This document shows positions 26,701 through 33,593 of a stretch of 50,073 nt of DNA, in pieces. Position numbers and translations under genes: made by a program. Source of the DNA: a bacterium (GTDB lineage: Bacteria; Armatimonadota; Zipacnadia; Zipacnadales; UBA11051); the NCBI GenBank assembly GCA_030604405.1, contig JAUVVY010000030.1:1-50073 (forward strand), given 5' to 3'. Below the pieces are notes generated by a model, which was given only the letters and a program-made list of their open reading frames with translations, was not told the DNA's origin and ran no database searches. How positions within the stretch are numbered: the first letter of the stretch is position 1; every line of letters starts with the position of its first letter.

Positions 26701-27749
26701 TCGAAGCCGCTCTCGTCAATGACTTTGATCGCACGGGCGTGCGCCACTCGTCGCATCGGCAAGGCGTCGAGGCGGTAGGTGGCCTCATAGCTGTCGCGGA
26801 TGCCGGCGAGGATGTACGGCTCGATGCCGCTGAGTTCCTCCAGACCCGCGCGCATTGTCAGCAGGAGGTAAAGGCGGTCGAGTTTAGTTCGCTGGCCCAG
26901 GAATTCCAGAAAGGCGATGTCACTGCGCACCGCCTTGTTGCCGGCGGCGGCCAGAAATTGCCACAGGTCGTCAATGAGCCACACGATGCCGGAGACATCC
27001 CGGTTCTGGATGACCTCCGAGAGCCGGGCCATGCGTTCGACGCGGCTCTGGCGGAAATCAAGCGGATAGCCGATGCTCTGGGCGAAGCTCTGGGCCGCCG
27101 TAACCGCAGCCGCCCGGTCGCGCTTGACCAGGTCCTGCCAACTGCGGCAGCCCCCGTACCGTTCGCTGACATGCTCATCGAGCTGCGGTTGGTAGCGGGG
27201 CAAGATGTGGCGGTCAATCAGGTCCAGCGCGTAGGACTGCTCGGATAGCGGCACCTGAATCTTGTAGCGGGGCCGACGTAGTTCCTGCTCCACGCAGTCG
27301 AATATGATGTCTTCGAGGTGCTCGTCTTCGGCGCGGTGCTCCTGCAGCGCCACCGGCACCACCAGCGGCGCGGGCTTGCGGTCCAAGCGGTGCAAGACCT
27401 CCTCGAACTCCGGATGCGTCCGGACAAAGAGTTCGCGCAACGGCTGGTACTCCAAGAGCAGCGCCGCCACGCATAGAAGATGGGTCTTGCCCGACCCGGC
27501 AGGCCCCTGCACCATGAACCCGGCACCGGTGGTCAGGTCCGAGACCAAATGCTCGAACAGATTGTACAGCGGGTCGTGATCCGGCTCCGCCACGGGCAGA
27601 TACTCGGATAAGATCTCACCGAGGTCGGTAGCCGTCAGCAGGCTGGGGGCACCGCCCTCGGCGTCGAGGCTATCCCGTATCTGCCGCAGGTTCGCCAGGT
27701 CGAGAGCCCGTGCCATTTCTCGGATTTCTACCAGGTCTGCGATCCTCAT
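23742..27749 (-). CDS. Large P-loop ATPase, BrxC/PglY (DUF6079)-like
   Basis: 1335 residues. An N-terminal STAND/Orc-like ATPase: Walker A GPAGSGKTHLL (82-92), Walker B IVWLIDDLWQFL (about 255-266) and a sensor-like LYLLLTMRAGLEEL (about 293-306). A long, mostly helical region of about 850 residues follows without recognised enzyme motifs. Near the C-terminus is a cysteine cluster, RRCDYEAL...VCPNCH, that could bind zinc. Size and order resemble the ATPases BrxC and PglY of BREX phage defence and proteins I recall as DUF6079; this is memory, not a search. No PglZ, PglX or BrxL gene is next to it, so it is not a standard BREX locus. It is divergent from hicB-hicA with promoters back to back (27827-27890). 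The ribosome site before its ATG is weak. Confidence 0.75.
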   Translation of the reverse strand: MRIADLVEIREMARALDLANLRQIRDSLDAEGGAPSLLTATDLGEILSEYLPVAEPDHDPLYNLFEHLVSDLTTGAGFMVQGPAGSGKTHLLCVAALLLEYQPLRELFVRTHPEFEEVLHRLDRKPAPLVVPVALQEHRAEDEHLEDIIFDCVEQELRRPRYKIQVPLSEQSYALDLIDRHILPRYQPQLDEHVSERYGGCRSWQDLVKRDRAAAVTAAQSFAQSIGYPLDFRQSRVERMARLSEVIQNRDVSGIVWLIDDLWQFLAAAGNKAVRSDIAFLEFLGQRTKLDRLYLLLTMRAGLEELSGIEPYILAGIRDSYEATYRLDALPMRRVAHARAIKVIDESGFEAAIKQVSQAYRQAFGEPSFTEAELAASYPLHPAAEPMLENVYQKYFAEGDALVDFLQILRRGDGTVSLDRDFRLLVSLPDIFDLLSSRLAAHPRATDYVREVLDYYEKNAARIAPEHAETVLYLTKTLILLSLANTPASVGSIVELIGLDEQANPLVSATVAAELLEQMRLRGNYVDLRGGVAEDIYIIDVHTNLSELARHRLMTARSGLLESDPRLWRAGRSAASGPDFPLAHFDQAKVLEVIWQNTARFVAVETADLTTITAQGLKEQAAELASIESEYDCRIFIAELLAPEAQLEAFRQAAAAASGQPFADGLIAWLPRPLTEAEFDKLRQLAACQQILREPSAAQEQPEVADRIAEEAATLEPEVARIVAKAYRDGYTITAEGHEQALNAAAQAAATWADLLSAVVATSLSRLFPDFAAIAPRRLLSGTRMVDRLVEGLIGPGALSAEADPDLAAMAEDVLGPLGLVARDEDTLLIDVGKSPAATEVMNRVRQRDTTPQTERGRPVSYRDLGPYLSKSPAGLTPEIFELTVACLLKTGWLVAIGQDGNSLAFNALAGPVRSSVQQVARAPLLSMAEWRSLTRLSKMVLDTSVPRPDHATQTTIYTGLLSARELSLKRIAAMTARLGQLQETLGQAPSQWQQAHAALDELAQFFEIIDPALMPAEGLKKLVNEAQRFLQQDAGPTRLAHLLREVDAIWDFFQNTAARVVAMRDYLVADSLCLDNDADLRTRQQRLLSLIGLGEQIITESGAFGRLAQIFMATHKRRYLNWHSRCNRPSIFERYRTLRASPEPRALAQLQRLDLKVEADPGRAFEVLEAELQRRCDYEALGTALDSQPVCPNCHLRLDVEPDLVPPEEILELAQAGIRAYIQAMKTAEFSRLLHQYATGLPNRGELAARLDRVLHLDDEANARLILTLFNDEVIAHLNRMLSGKRLRSRDFGQLRELLSGRTIPREEAMQLFERWLQAGDDDEDGSELIHIEP

Positions 27750-27826
27750 CTTATCCGTCCGGCTGTCGTATTGAGTGTACGGCGACAGATGGCGCGACGC
27801 CAGTCCGATACAAGCCGCCTGGAATT

Positions 27827-27855
27827 ATTATGCAGCAAAACCGCCGAGTTTGCAA
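27827..27855 (-). promoter_or_regulatory. Promoter candidate for the large ATPase
   Basis: Minus strand: -35 TTGCAA (27850-27855), 17-base spacer, -10 CATAAT (27827-27832). Its -35 is six bases from the -35 of the opposing promoter. Confidence 0.5.
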
Positions 27856-27861
27856 AGCAAC

Positions 27862-27890
27862 TTGACAGCCCCCGCCGCAATTCCTAAACT
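27862..27890 (+). promoter_or_regulatory. Promoter candidate for hicBA
   Basis: -35 TTGACA (exact, 27862-27867), 17-base spacer, -10 TAAACT (27885-27890). Transcription would start near 27897. Confidence 0.6.
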
Positions 27891-27937
27891 ATTACCGTAG
27901 AGGCACCACAATCAAACTGTGGGCCTAGTTCGGGCCT

Positions 27938-27991
27938 ACGGGCAGTGCCAGTATCAAAGGACTAGTAACTGCCCGTTACTTCGACGTCGAA
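27938..27991. promoter_or_regulatory. Inverted repeat and palindrome in the hicBA leader
   Basis: ACGGGCAGT (27938-27946) and its perfect inverse ACTGCCCGT (27968-27976), then four bases on a perfect palindrome TTCGACGTCGAA (27980-27991). Both lie downstream of the proposed hicBA start site. They could be an operator, or a leader hairpin. This HicB has no visible DNA-binding domain, so a different regulator would be needed. Confidence 0.45.
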
Positions 27992-28094
27992 GGTGCGGTG
28001 GCCTGCACTAGCTTGCTGAGGCCGTTAAAGACAGGCTCGTAGAAAAGATAATTACGCATGGTATCAGGTCCCCCAGTCAATGGAGGGAATGGCG

Positions 28095-28361
28095 ATGACC
28101 TATACAGTGGTGGTACTCAAGGAGAAGGACGGGCGCTATTCGCTAATTGTGCCGGCACTCAGCGGCTGTGCCACTTGGGCAGAGACATTGCCGGACGCCC
28201 TGCGCATGGCGGAGGAAGCAATCCTGGCCCATATTGACGGCTTGGAGGAGCTTGAAAAACCTATTCCCCCTGATGTGGAGATTATTACGTTTGAACTCGG
28301 TGAAGCGACAGAAGCCGCCGTTTACAAAGTGACGATTGAGGAGGCGGCTGTAGTTGCCTAA
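28095..28361 (+). CDS. hicB: HicB-family antitoxin
   Basis: 88 residues. Degenerate RNase H-like HicB fold: MTYTVVVLKEKDGRYSLIVP, then LSGCATWAETLPDALRMAEE, the standard core. It should bind and block HicA. It lacks the C-terminal ribbon-helix-helix or HTH found in many HicBs, so autoregulation by direct DNA binding is not evident. In-frame ATGs at 28080 and 28089 are possible, but GGAGGG (28082-28087) is seven bases before the ATG at 28095. The order is antitoxin first, the reverse of the E. coli hicAB operon but common elsewhere. Confidence 0.92.
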   Translation: MTYTVVVLKEKDGRYSLIVPALSGCATWAETLPDALRMAEEAILAHIDGLEELEKPIPPDVEIITFELGEATEAAVYKVTIEEAAVVA

Positions 28362-28584
28362 GCTCCCGGTAGTATCGGGGCGGGAGTTGATCAAGGCGCT
28401 CGAGCGGGCCGGCTTCGAGTTCCTCAGACAGCGCGGCAGTCATGTTACCATGGTTAATCGCGACAAGGGCCGCACCGCTGTCGTCCCGGTGCACAGCAAC
28501 AAGGACCTGCCCAAAGGCACCCTTGCCCACATTCTGCGAGGCAGTGGCCTGACCGGTGGAGACTTGCGACGACTGCTCAAATAG
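28354..28584 (+). CDS. hicA: HicA-family mRNA-interferase toxin
   Basis: 76 residues, dsRBD-like HicA fold that cleaves mRNA independently of the ribosome. The N-terminal VVSGRELIKALERAGFEFLRQ, the catalytic RGSH with His30, the KGRTAVVPVH strand and the C-terminal LRGSGLTGGDLRRLL are all present, so the toxin appears intact. The start is a TTG at 28354, overlapping the hicB stop by eight bases, with GAGGAGG (28339-28345) eight bases upstream: tight translational coupling. Confidence 0.93.
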   Translation: MPKLPVVSGRELIKALERAGFEFLRQRGSHVTMVNRDKGRTAVVPVHSNKDLPKGTLAHILRGSGLTGGDLRRLLK

Positions 28585-28767
28585 GCTTGCAGCCCGGCAT
28601 CTTGGACAAAGCGTGCCAGAAATGCGATTGATGTGTGGGCGTTCGAGCTATCATGAACATCACAATACTGATAGGGAAGACGGTTGATGTTATCTGGGCC
28701 TGGCGACCGCCGTGTTAGGTGTCGGCCTTATCTGCGTGCGTGACGACAGCATCGCTGTTGAGGAAAG

Positions 28768-28805
28768 CCGTGGGCTGGCACATTCAGCGCCACGGTTGAC
28801 TTTTT
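28768..28805 (+). terminator. Hairpin with T-run, possible terminator between hicA and trpS
   Basis: Stem CCGTGGGCTG / CAGC-G-CCACGG with a seven-base loop (28768-28795, one bulged G), then TTGACTTTTT. It could end the hicBA message or act as a trpS leader attenuator; no T-box sequence or tryptophan-rich leader peptide is visible. Confidence 0.4.
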
Positions 28806-28809
28806 CGTG

Positions 28810-28841
28810 CTGTCGGGCTGGATGTCAGACCCACGCGACAG
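28810..28841. repeat. Joined outer-end motifs of the intergenic element
   Basis: TGTCGGGCTGGA (28811-28822) is identical to the left outer end at 8021-8032, and GACCCACGCGA (28828-28838) is identical to the right outer end at 8338-8348, here only five bases apart and flanked by CTGTCG and CGACAG. It could be an internally deleted element or a preferred target site. Confidence 0.4.
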
Positions 28842-28866
28842 AAAATAGGCATTGGAGAGATAGATT

Positions 28867-29835
28867 ATGCGAGCTTTATCAGGTACACAGCCTTCGGGCA
28901 AACTCCATATCGGGAATTACTTCGGAGCGATCCGCCAGTACGTGCAGCTCCAACAAGAGCATGAAGGCTTCTATTTCATAGCCAACTACCATGCTCTGAC
29001 GACAATCCGCAGCGCTGAGGAGATGCGGCAGCAGACGTTGGAGCTGGCCGCCGATTACCTGGCCCTGGGCCTGGACCCGGACAGGGCCACGTTGTTCCTG
29101 CAGTCGGATGTGCCGGAGGTGACCGAGCTGGCGTGGGTCTTGTCCACCGTCACGCCGATGGGGCTGCTGGAGCGGTGTCACGCCTACAAGGACAAGATCG
29201 CCCAGGGGCTGCCGGCTGATCACGGCCTCTTCGCCTACCCCACGCTGATGGCCGCCGACATTCTTATCTACGATTCGAACCTGGTACCCGTGGGGCAGGA
29301 TCAGAAGCAGCATGTGGAGGTGACCCGCGACATAGGAGAGCGCTTTAACAGCACCTACGGCCAGACGCTGGTCATCCCCGAGGCCTACATCCTCAAGGAC
29401 ACCGCGACCGTCGTCGGCGTTGACGGGCAGAAGATGTCGAAAAGCTATGACAATACCATCTGCATCTTCGACCCTGAAAAACAGGTGCGCAAGCGGATCA
29501 TGAGCATTGTTACCGATTCGACGCCGCTGGAGGACCCCAAGGACCCGGACAATTGCTCAGTATATGCACTCTGCTGCCTGTTTGCCGACGAAGCGCAGAA
29601 GCAGGAGATGGCAGAGCGGTATCGGGCCGGCGGCATGGGCTACGGCGATGCGAAGAAGGAGCTGTTCGGCTGCTTCATGGAGTACTTCGGCGAGGCCAGA
29701 AAGCGCCGAGAACAGCTAGCGGAGGACATGGGCTACGTGGTGGATGTGCTCAAGCAGGGCGCGGCCAGGGCGCGGGCCGTAGCACAGCAGACCATGGAGC
29801 GAGTGCGTCAGGCCTGCGGTGTCAATATCGGCTGA
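28867..29835 (+). CDS. trpS: Tryptophanyl-tRNA synthetase
   Basis: Class I aminoacyl-tRNA synthetase that charges tRNA-Trp; 322 residues, the normal bacterial length. The HIGH-type motif is SGKLHIGNYFG (10-20) and the KMSKS loop is exact (189-193, GQKMSKSYDNTI). Other family features are the Rossmann segment FYFIANYHALTT and the tRNA/Trp-site region VPVGQDQKQHVEVTRD. The ATG has GGAGAGA (28855-28861) at good spacing. It converges with the lptA-like gene. Confidence 0.97.
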   Translation: MRALSGTQPSGKLHIGNYFGAIRQYVQLQQEHEGFYFIANYHALTTIRSAEEMRQQTLELAADYLALGLDPDRATLFLQSDVPEVTELAWVLSTVTPMGLLERCHAYKDKIAQGLPADHGLFAYPTLMAADILIYDSNLVPVGQDQKQHVEVTRDIGERFNSTYGQTLVIPEAYILKDTATVVGVDGQKMSKSYDNTICIFDPEKQVRKRIMSIVTDSTPLEDPKDPDNCSVYALCCLFADEAQKQEMAERYRAGGMGYGDAKKELFGCFMEYFGEARKRREQLAEDMGYVVDVLKQGAARARAVAQQTMERVRQACGVNIG

Positions 29836-29843
29836 GAAGACCG

Positions 29844-29871
29844 CCGAGGGCGACTCACTGCTCCTCGGTTT
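29844..29871 (+). terminator. Weak terminator candidate after trpS
   Basis: CCGAGG (29844-29849) and CCTCGG (29863-29868) with a 13-base loop, then TTTC. It overlaps the 3' end of the convergent gene; the short T-run makes it doubtful. Confidence 0.3.
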
Positions 29872-30799
29872 CTTCCTCATCTTCACGGTGGAATGTGATG
29901 CCGCTTACGTTTTCGGCGCGGATCCAGTCTTCCTCGATTGAGATGACCGCCTTAGGGCTGTGGAATTCGTCCCCCTCGTCGGTCTTCAGCCGCACGTTTC
30001 CTGTCAACGTAATCTCATCCGGGATCCGTTCATATACCGCCTGGTCCGCCCACGCGGTCTTGTCTTCCTGAACGGCCTTGACATTGCCGGTGGCGATGCC
30101 TTTTTTCACATCGTCGTCGTAGTAGTATTCGACCTTCTCACAAGTGATCGTGGTCAGCTTCCTGGCATAGTCCTCGAGACGCTCCGGTTCCTTGTCATCT
30201 TCTTTCTTGTCCTCGGGCTCGCCGCCCTTTTCCTCCGCCGGCTTTTCTTCTCCCTGCGCTTCCTCGCTGGTGCCCTCTGCTTCCTCCTCGTCCTTCTTCT
30301 GGGCGACGATGCGGACGTTTGCGGTGATGACGGCGAGCTTTGCATCGAAATCAATAGCAATCAAGTCGCCGGTGATGGTCGCTTCAGGGTCCACGATCTT
30401 CAGGTTGCCTACACACTTAGCAGTGTCCGGTTTGTCGGGATGGTCTTCGTCGTAGTACTCGGCCTCGTCGCAGTACAACACCACGTCCTTGTGGCTGAAC
30501 CTGACGTTGCCCTTGAGGTAGTAGGTGTGGGCGGCCTTGTCGCGGAACATGTCGTCGGCCCATTCCAGCCGGACGCGCTCGTCTTCGTCGTCACCCTCCC
30601 TGGTGGATTCGGCCCTGGCAGGCTGCTTTTCGGCCTCTGCCTTATCCTCGTCCGCCGGCTTATCGGCGGCGGCCTTCTCAGCTTGTTTATCGGCCTGCTT
30701 ATTCGGCTGGTTCTCAACTTGCTGCGACCACGCCAAGGCGAATATGCCCAGCATGCCGACTACCAGCAAAGCCGCCAGCAGTTGATTGTGCGATCGCAT
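29855..30799 (-). CDS. LptA/OstA-like periplasmic protein
   Basis: 314 residues. Signal peptide (hydrophobic LLAALLVVGMLGIFALAW), then a charged Lys/Glu/Ala linker, then two blocks of OstA/LptA-like short beta repeats: YYLKGNVRFSHKDVVLYCDE and EATITGDLIAIDFD, and after a second acidic linker KGIATGNVKAVQEDKTAWAD and ITLTGNVRLKTDEGDEFHSP. In LPS export LptA forms the periplasmic bridge between LptC and LptD. The acidic insert of about 50 residues between the blocks is unusual. GGGAG lies ten bases before the ATG. Last gene of the six-gene envelope operon, directly after the LptC-like gene, which supports the assignment. Confidence 0.8.
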   Translation of the reverse strand: MRSHNQLLAALLVVGMLGIFALAWSQQVENQPNKQADKQAEKAAADKPADEDKAEAEKQPARAESTREGDDEDERVRLEWADDMFRDKAAHTYYLKGNVRFSHKDVVLYCDEAEYYDEDHPDKPDTAKCVGNLKIVDPEATITGDLIAIDFDAKLAVITANVRIVAQKKDEEEAEGTSEEAQGEEKPAEEKGGEPEDKKEDDKEPERLEDYARKLTTITCEKVEYYYDDDVKKGIATGNVKAVQEDKTAWADQAVYERIPDEITLTGNVRLKTDEGDEFHSPKAVISIEEDWIRAENVSGITFHREDEEETEEQ

Positions 30800-30851
30800 C
30801 TGACGTCATCTCCCAAGCTGGTCAAGCCGGTGTCAAGGCTCCTGCTAGCAT

Positions 30852-31532
30852 CTATCTGCCAAGCGTCTCACGCACGGTCTCGGGATGGAATATCGCCTGC
30901 ACACGCTGCAGGGAGAAATCCTCGGACTTGACGTTATACGTAAGACCCTTGCCAATGAGGGTATTGTTCCCGACGGTCATCTGCACCTTCGCGGCAGACT
31001 TTACCAGGTTCTGGGCCACGTAGAACTCGCAGGAGTTAGCCCGGATCACGGTATCCTTGTTGCGCATGGTGACCTGGCGAGGGCAGACCAGCTTCTGCTC
31101 GTCCTGGACCCACTTGATGGTGCTGGTATCAAACACAGCGCCTTCCGGCGATACCGCGCGGACGTTGCCGGTGACCTCCAGGTCCCGGCTGCGGGTGTTG
31201 CCGGTGACCCGGTCGGCGGTCAGGCGCACCATCGGCTTGCCGCTCTTATCATATATAAGCGCTTCTCTGACGCCCTGGGCGGCGACACTCCCGCCACCGC
31301 TTCGCAACTCGATCTTATCCAGCTTGACCTGCCAGGCGGTGCGCCCACCCGGACTATGCCTTACAGTTGTCTCGCTGATTACCGCCGCGCCAGGGGAGGT
31401 GGGTGGTGCGATCGCTTGCCCATTTGCATCCCGGGAACCCTCACCGACGTATTGCGCAGTCAGCCAGTAGCCCACAACAGCCGCCAACAGCGCCAACGCT
31501 ACCGCAAGACTCAGGCGGAGATGTTTGCTCAC
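30852..31532 (-). CDS. LptC-like protein, LPS export
   Basis: 226 residues from a GTG at 31532, beginning with a single membrane helix (LRLSLAVALALLAAVVGYWL) followed by a periplasmic beta domain of LptC/LptA type: LTADRVTGNTRSRDLEVTGN, STIKWVQDEQKLVCPRQV and TLIGKGLTYNVKSEDFSLQR. LptC hands lipopolysaccharide from the LptBFG transporter to LptA. The frame is open back to a TTG at 31628, adding 32 residues without clear function; neither start has a strong ribosome site. Its place just before the LptA-like gene is the classical order. No lptB is in the window. Confidence 0.8.
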   Translation of the reverse strand: MSKHLRLSLAVALALLAAVVGYWLTAQYVGEGSRDANGQAIAPPTSPGAAVISETTVRHSPGGRTAWQVKLDKIELRSGGGSVAAQGVREALIYDKSGKPMVRLTADRVTGNTRSRDLEVTGNVRAVSPEGAVFDTSTIKWVQDEQKLVCPRQVTMRNKDTVIRANSCEFYVAQNLVKSAAKVQMTVGNNTLIGKGLTYNVKSEDFSLQRVQAIFHPETVRETLGR

Positions 31533-31652
31533 GAGCCTGCTACCCGACTTCCGATGAGTGAAATGGGAAACCGGACCGACTGCGGCTTCGGCGACAGGCA
31601 GCTCAGTCCGGTCAATAGGCGGGCACAAAACGGCGGCAGTGTCACCACAGCG

Positions 31653-32261
31653 TCAGTCAGAAAGCGGCCCGATGGGTGGGCCGGTCGTCACAGCAATGTC
31701 TGCCGTCACTTCGCGCAATGAGATGACCATAACAGAGCCCGTGCCGAATTTGCTGCCGGTTGAGGCGGTGACGGTGCGCTGTCCCATCGGCACGTTGTAA
31801 AGCGTGTAGGTGCCGTCAGCGTGGGTCACGGCGGTGTTGCCTCCCACCCATACCTTCGCACCTTGCACCGGCGCGCCGGCGTCGGCCACAATGCCGACGA
31901 TGTTGCCATAGCCGGGAAGGGTGACAGGCTTCATGTAGAAAGTGCCGATATCCTTCACGCCCGCACCGGCAGGGACGGCGCGCTGCTCGACTGCATAGCC
32001 ATCGGCGACCGCATAAAGGGTAGTCGCGCCGCTATGTCCCAACTCCAGTGCGAACGTCCCATCCGCGCCCGTTGTGGTGACCACTCTGTTGTCGGTCACC
32101 TGCAGGTCCGCCACTGGGCGGTGATCGCTGTCATGGAGGACGGTTCCGGTAACGGTTGCCGTGAGCGCTTTGCCTCCACCACATCCTGTTACTGCAATGA
32201 CGGCCGTGATTACCACGACTGCAAATGCGATGTGAGCCTTGCTTGTCAAGTACTTGCGCAC
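31653..32261 (-). CDS. Lipoprotein with carboxypeptidase-regulatory-like domains
   Basis: 202 residues. N-terminal lipoprotein signal ending in a lipobox (VIAVTGC, then GGG), followed by two beta-sandwich domains of carboxypeptidase-regulatory/Ig-like type: TVTGTVLHDSDHRPVADLQV with TTTGADGTFALEL, and NIVGIVADAGAPVQGAKVWV with HADGTYTLYNVPMG. Such domains serve binding or structure at the cell surface. The GTG at 32261 follows GGGAGG at eight bases and starts exactly at the signal peptide; the frame is open to 32342. Fourth gene of the envelope operon, related to the next gene upstream. Confidence 0.8.
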   Translation of the reverse strand: MRKYLTSKAHIAFAVVVITAVIAVTGCGGGKALTATVTGTVLHDSDHRPVADLQVTDNRVVTTTGADGTFALELGHSGATTLYAVADGYAVEQRAVPAGAGVKDIGTFYMKPVTLPGYGNIVGIVADAGAPVQGAKVWVGGNTAVTHADGTYTLYNVPMGQRTVTASTGSKFGTGSVMVISLREVTADIAVTTGPPIGPLSD

Positions 32262-32386
32262 TTTTCTGGCCTCCCTGGCTACGGTTAAGGTATGCGACCA
32301 GTTTACCACAAATCCAACTTCTATCTCAATAGGCTGCCGCATAAAGGCGGCGCAATTCTATCTCGCAGCGCTGACTGGCAGTGTTC

Positions 32387-33580
32387 TCACGAGACAGTCA
32401 GCGTGAAATCTATTCCCGAAAGCTTCTGCCCACCGCCCGGCAGGGTCACGCTGCGGCTGATCGAGCGGGCCTCGTAGCGGACCGTTATCTGATACGTTCC
32501 CGGCAGCACAAAGACTGAATAATTGCCCGCGGCGTCCGTGGTGGTCTCGGCGGCGACATGGCCGTTGATTTCGTCGAACACTTCCACTTCCGCAGCGGCG
32601 TTGTCGGGCGCGCCAACGAGCGTGACCACACCGCGGATTGTGTAGGGTTCCGTGGGTGGCTCTGCCGCAGACTCGTTCATTTGCACCAGCAGCGGACTCA
32701 TCCCGGGCATAACCCCTATATTCTCGCGATAATCGTCATAACCGGTCGCTTTGACGAGCAGGGCGCGCTCGCCGACGAATACATCCGGAATCGAGAAGCT
32801 GCCATTGGTATCGGTCTGCACGGACGGCAGATCGGCAATTGTGACCTCGGCTCCTGCTATCGGCTGCTGGGTGAATACGTCAACCACGCGGCCGGTGACA
32901 GTGATACGGGTCTCGCCGGCGATAAGTTGAAAGTCGAGCCGCTGCGGCTCCTCGCTGCCGACGGCCTGGGCGACATTGGTCACCACTGATGTGGTCAGGT
33001 AGTCGGTGGCGGAGGCCGTGACTTCCACTCTACCGATCGGTATCCCGCCGACTATGTAGTATCCGTCGCTGTCGGTGTAGCCATTGACGATAATCGGCTC
33101 GCCGCCGATCTGCTCGTATTCAAATGAAACTGCGGCGGAAGTGAGCGGCTCGCTTGTTGTCTCATTCGTGACGTAGCCGGCAACGATGCCGGTTCTTTCC
33201 AGGTCAGTCGCTGCCATCTCGACGGTGACGAAAGTGGCGGTGGTCATTGATATCTGTATCGGGTAGGCCTCGGTGACGTAGCCGCGGCTGGTCACTGCCA
33301 GCGGCTGAGTGGGTGGTGTGGCGGTTCCGAAGGGCACATTGCGCAGGACCACACTACCCTCTGCGACGGTGACAGTGCCGCGCACTCCGCCGACGACAGC
33401 GGTGGCCTCTACATCGAGGAAATCCTGCGTTTCCGCATCAATGACTCCGACCACCACGATAGCAGCGGTGGGTTCCGGGGGCACATCGTCGCCCACGCCA
33501 CCACAGCCGCAGATGAGGACGACAGACAGCGCCGCCCATCCGATGGCGATAAGAGTCCCTCTCGTTGGCCTGACGATCAT
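32387..33580 (-). CDS. Lipoprotein with about four carboxypeptidase-regulatory-like domains
   Basis: 397 residues. Signal peptide with lipobox (ALSVVLICGC, then GG), then a chain of repeated beta-sandwich domains with the G-x-V-x-D/N...G-A-x-V and DG-x-Y/F-x-I motifs: VVGVIDAETQDFLDVEATAV, VAGYVTNETTSEPLTSAAVS with DSDGYYIVGG, VTGRVVDVFTQQPIAGAEVT with DTNGSFSIPD, and IRGVVTLVGAPDNAAAEVEV with DAAGNYSVFV. Expected on the outer membrane. The ATG at 33580 begins the signal peptide; the frame is open to 33754. It lies 13 bases after the large secreted protein gene. Confidence 0.82.
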   Translation of the reverse strand: MIVRPTRGTLIAIGWAALSVVLICGCGGVGDDVPPEPTAAIVVVGVIDAETQDFLDVEATAVVGGVRGTVTVAEGSVVLRNVPFGTATPPTQPLAVTSRGYVTEAYPIQISMTTATFVTVEMAATDLERTGIVAGYVTNETTSEPLTSAAVSFEYEQIGGEPIIVNGYTDSDGYYIVGGIPIGRVEVTASATDYLTTSVVTNVAQAVGSEEPQRLDFQLIAGETRITVTGRVVDVFTQQPIAGAEVTIADLPSVQTDTNGSFSIPDVFVGERALLVKATGYDDYRENIGVMPGMSPLLVQMNESAAEPPTEPYTIRGVVTLVGAPDNAAAEVEVFDEINGHVAAETTTDAAGNYSVFVLPGTYQITVRYEARSISRSVTLPGGGQKLSGIDFTLTVS

Positions 33581-33593
33581 TTGGATCCCGTTT

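Larger units (their letters stand above)
27750..28094. other. Divergent control region, ATPase / hicBA
   Basis: No gene seen in 345 bases. It holds two back-to-back promoter candidates, a nine-base inverted repeat (27938-27976) and a 12-base palindrome (27980-27991), listed separately. The hicB message would have a leader of about 200 bases. Confidence 0.6.

Noticed and set aside
23742-28584. Complete BREX or DISARM locus
   Set aside because: No methyltransferase, PglZ phosphatase, helicase or Lon-like gene is adjacent.
28810-28866. T-box riboswitch upstream of trpS
   Set aside because: The conserved T-box sequence and the specifier-loop layout are not present.
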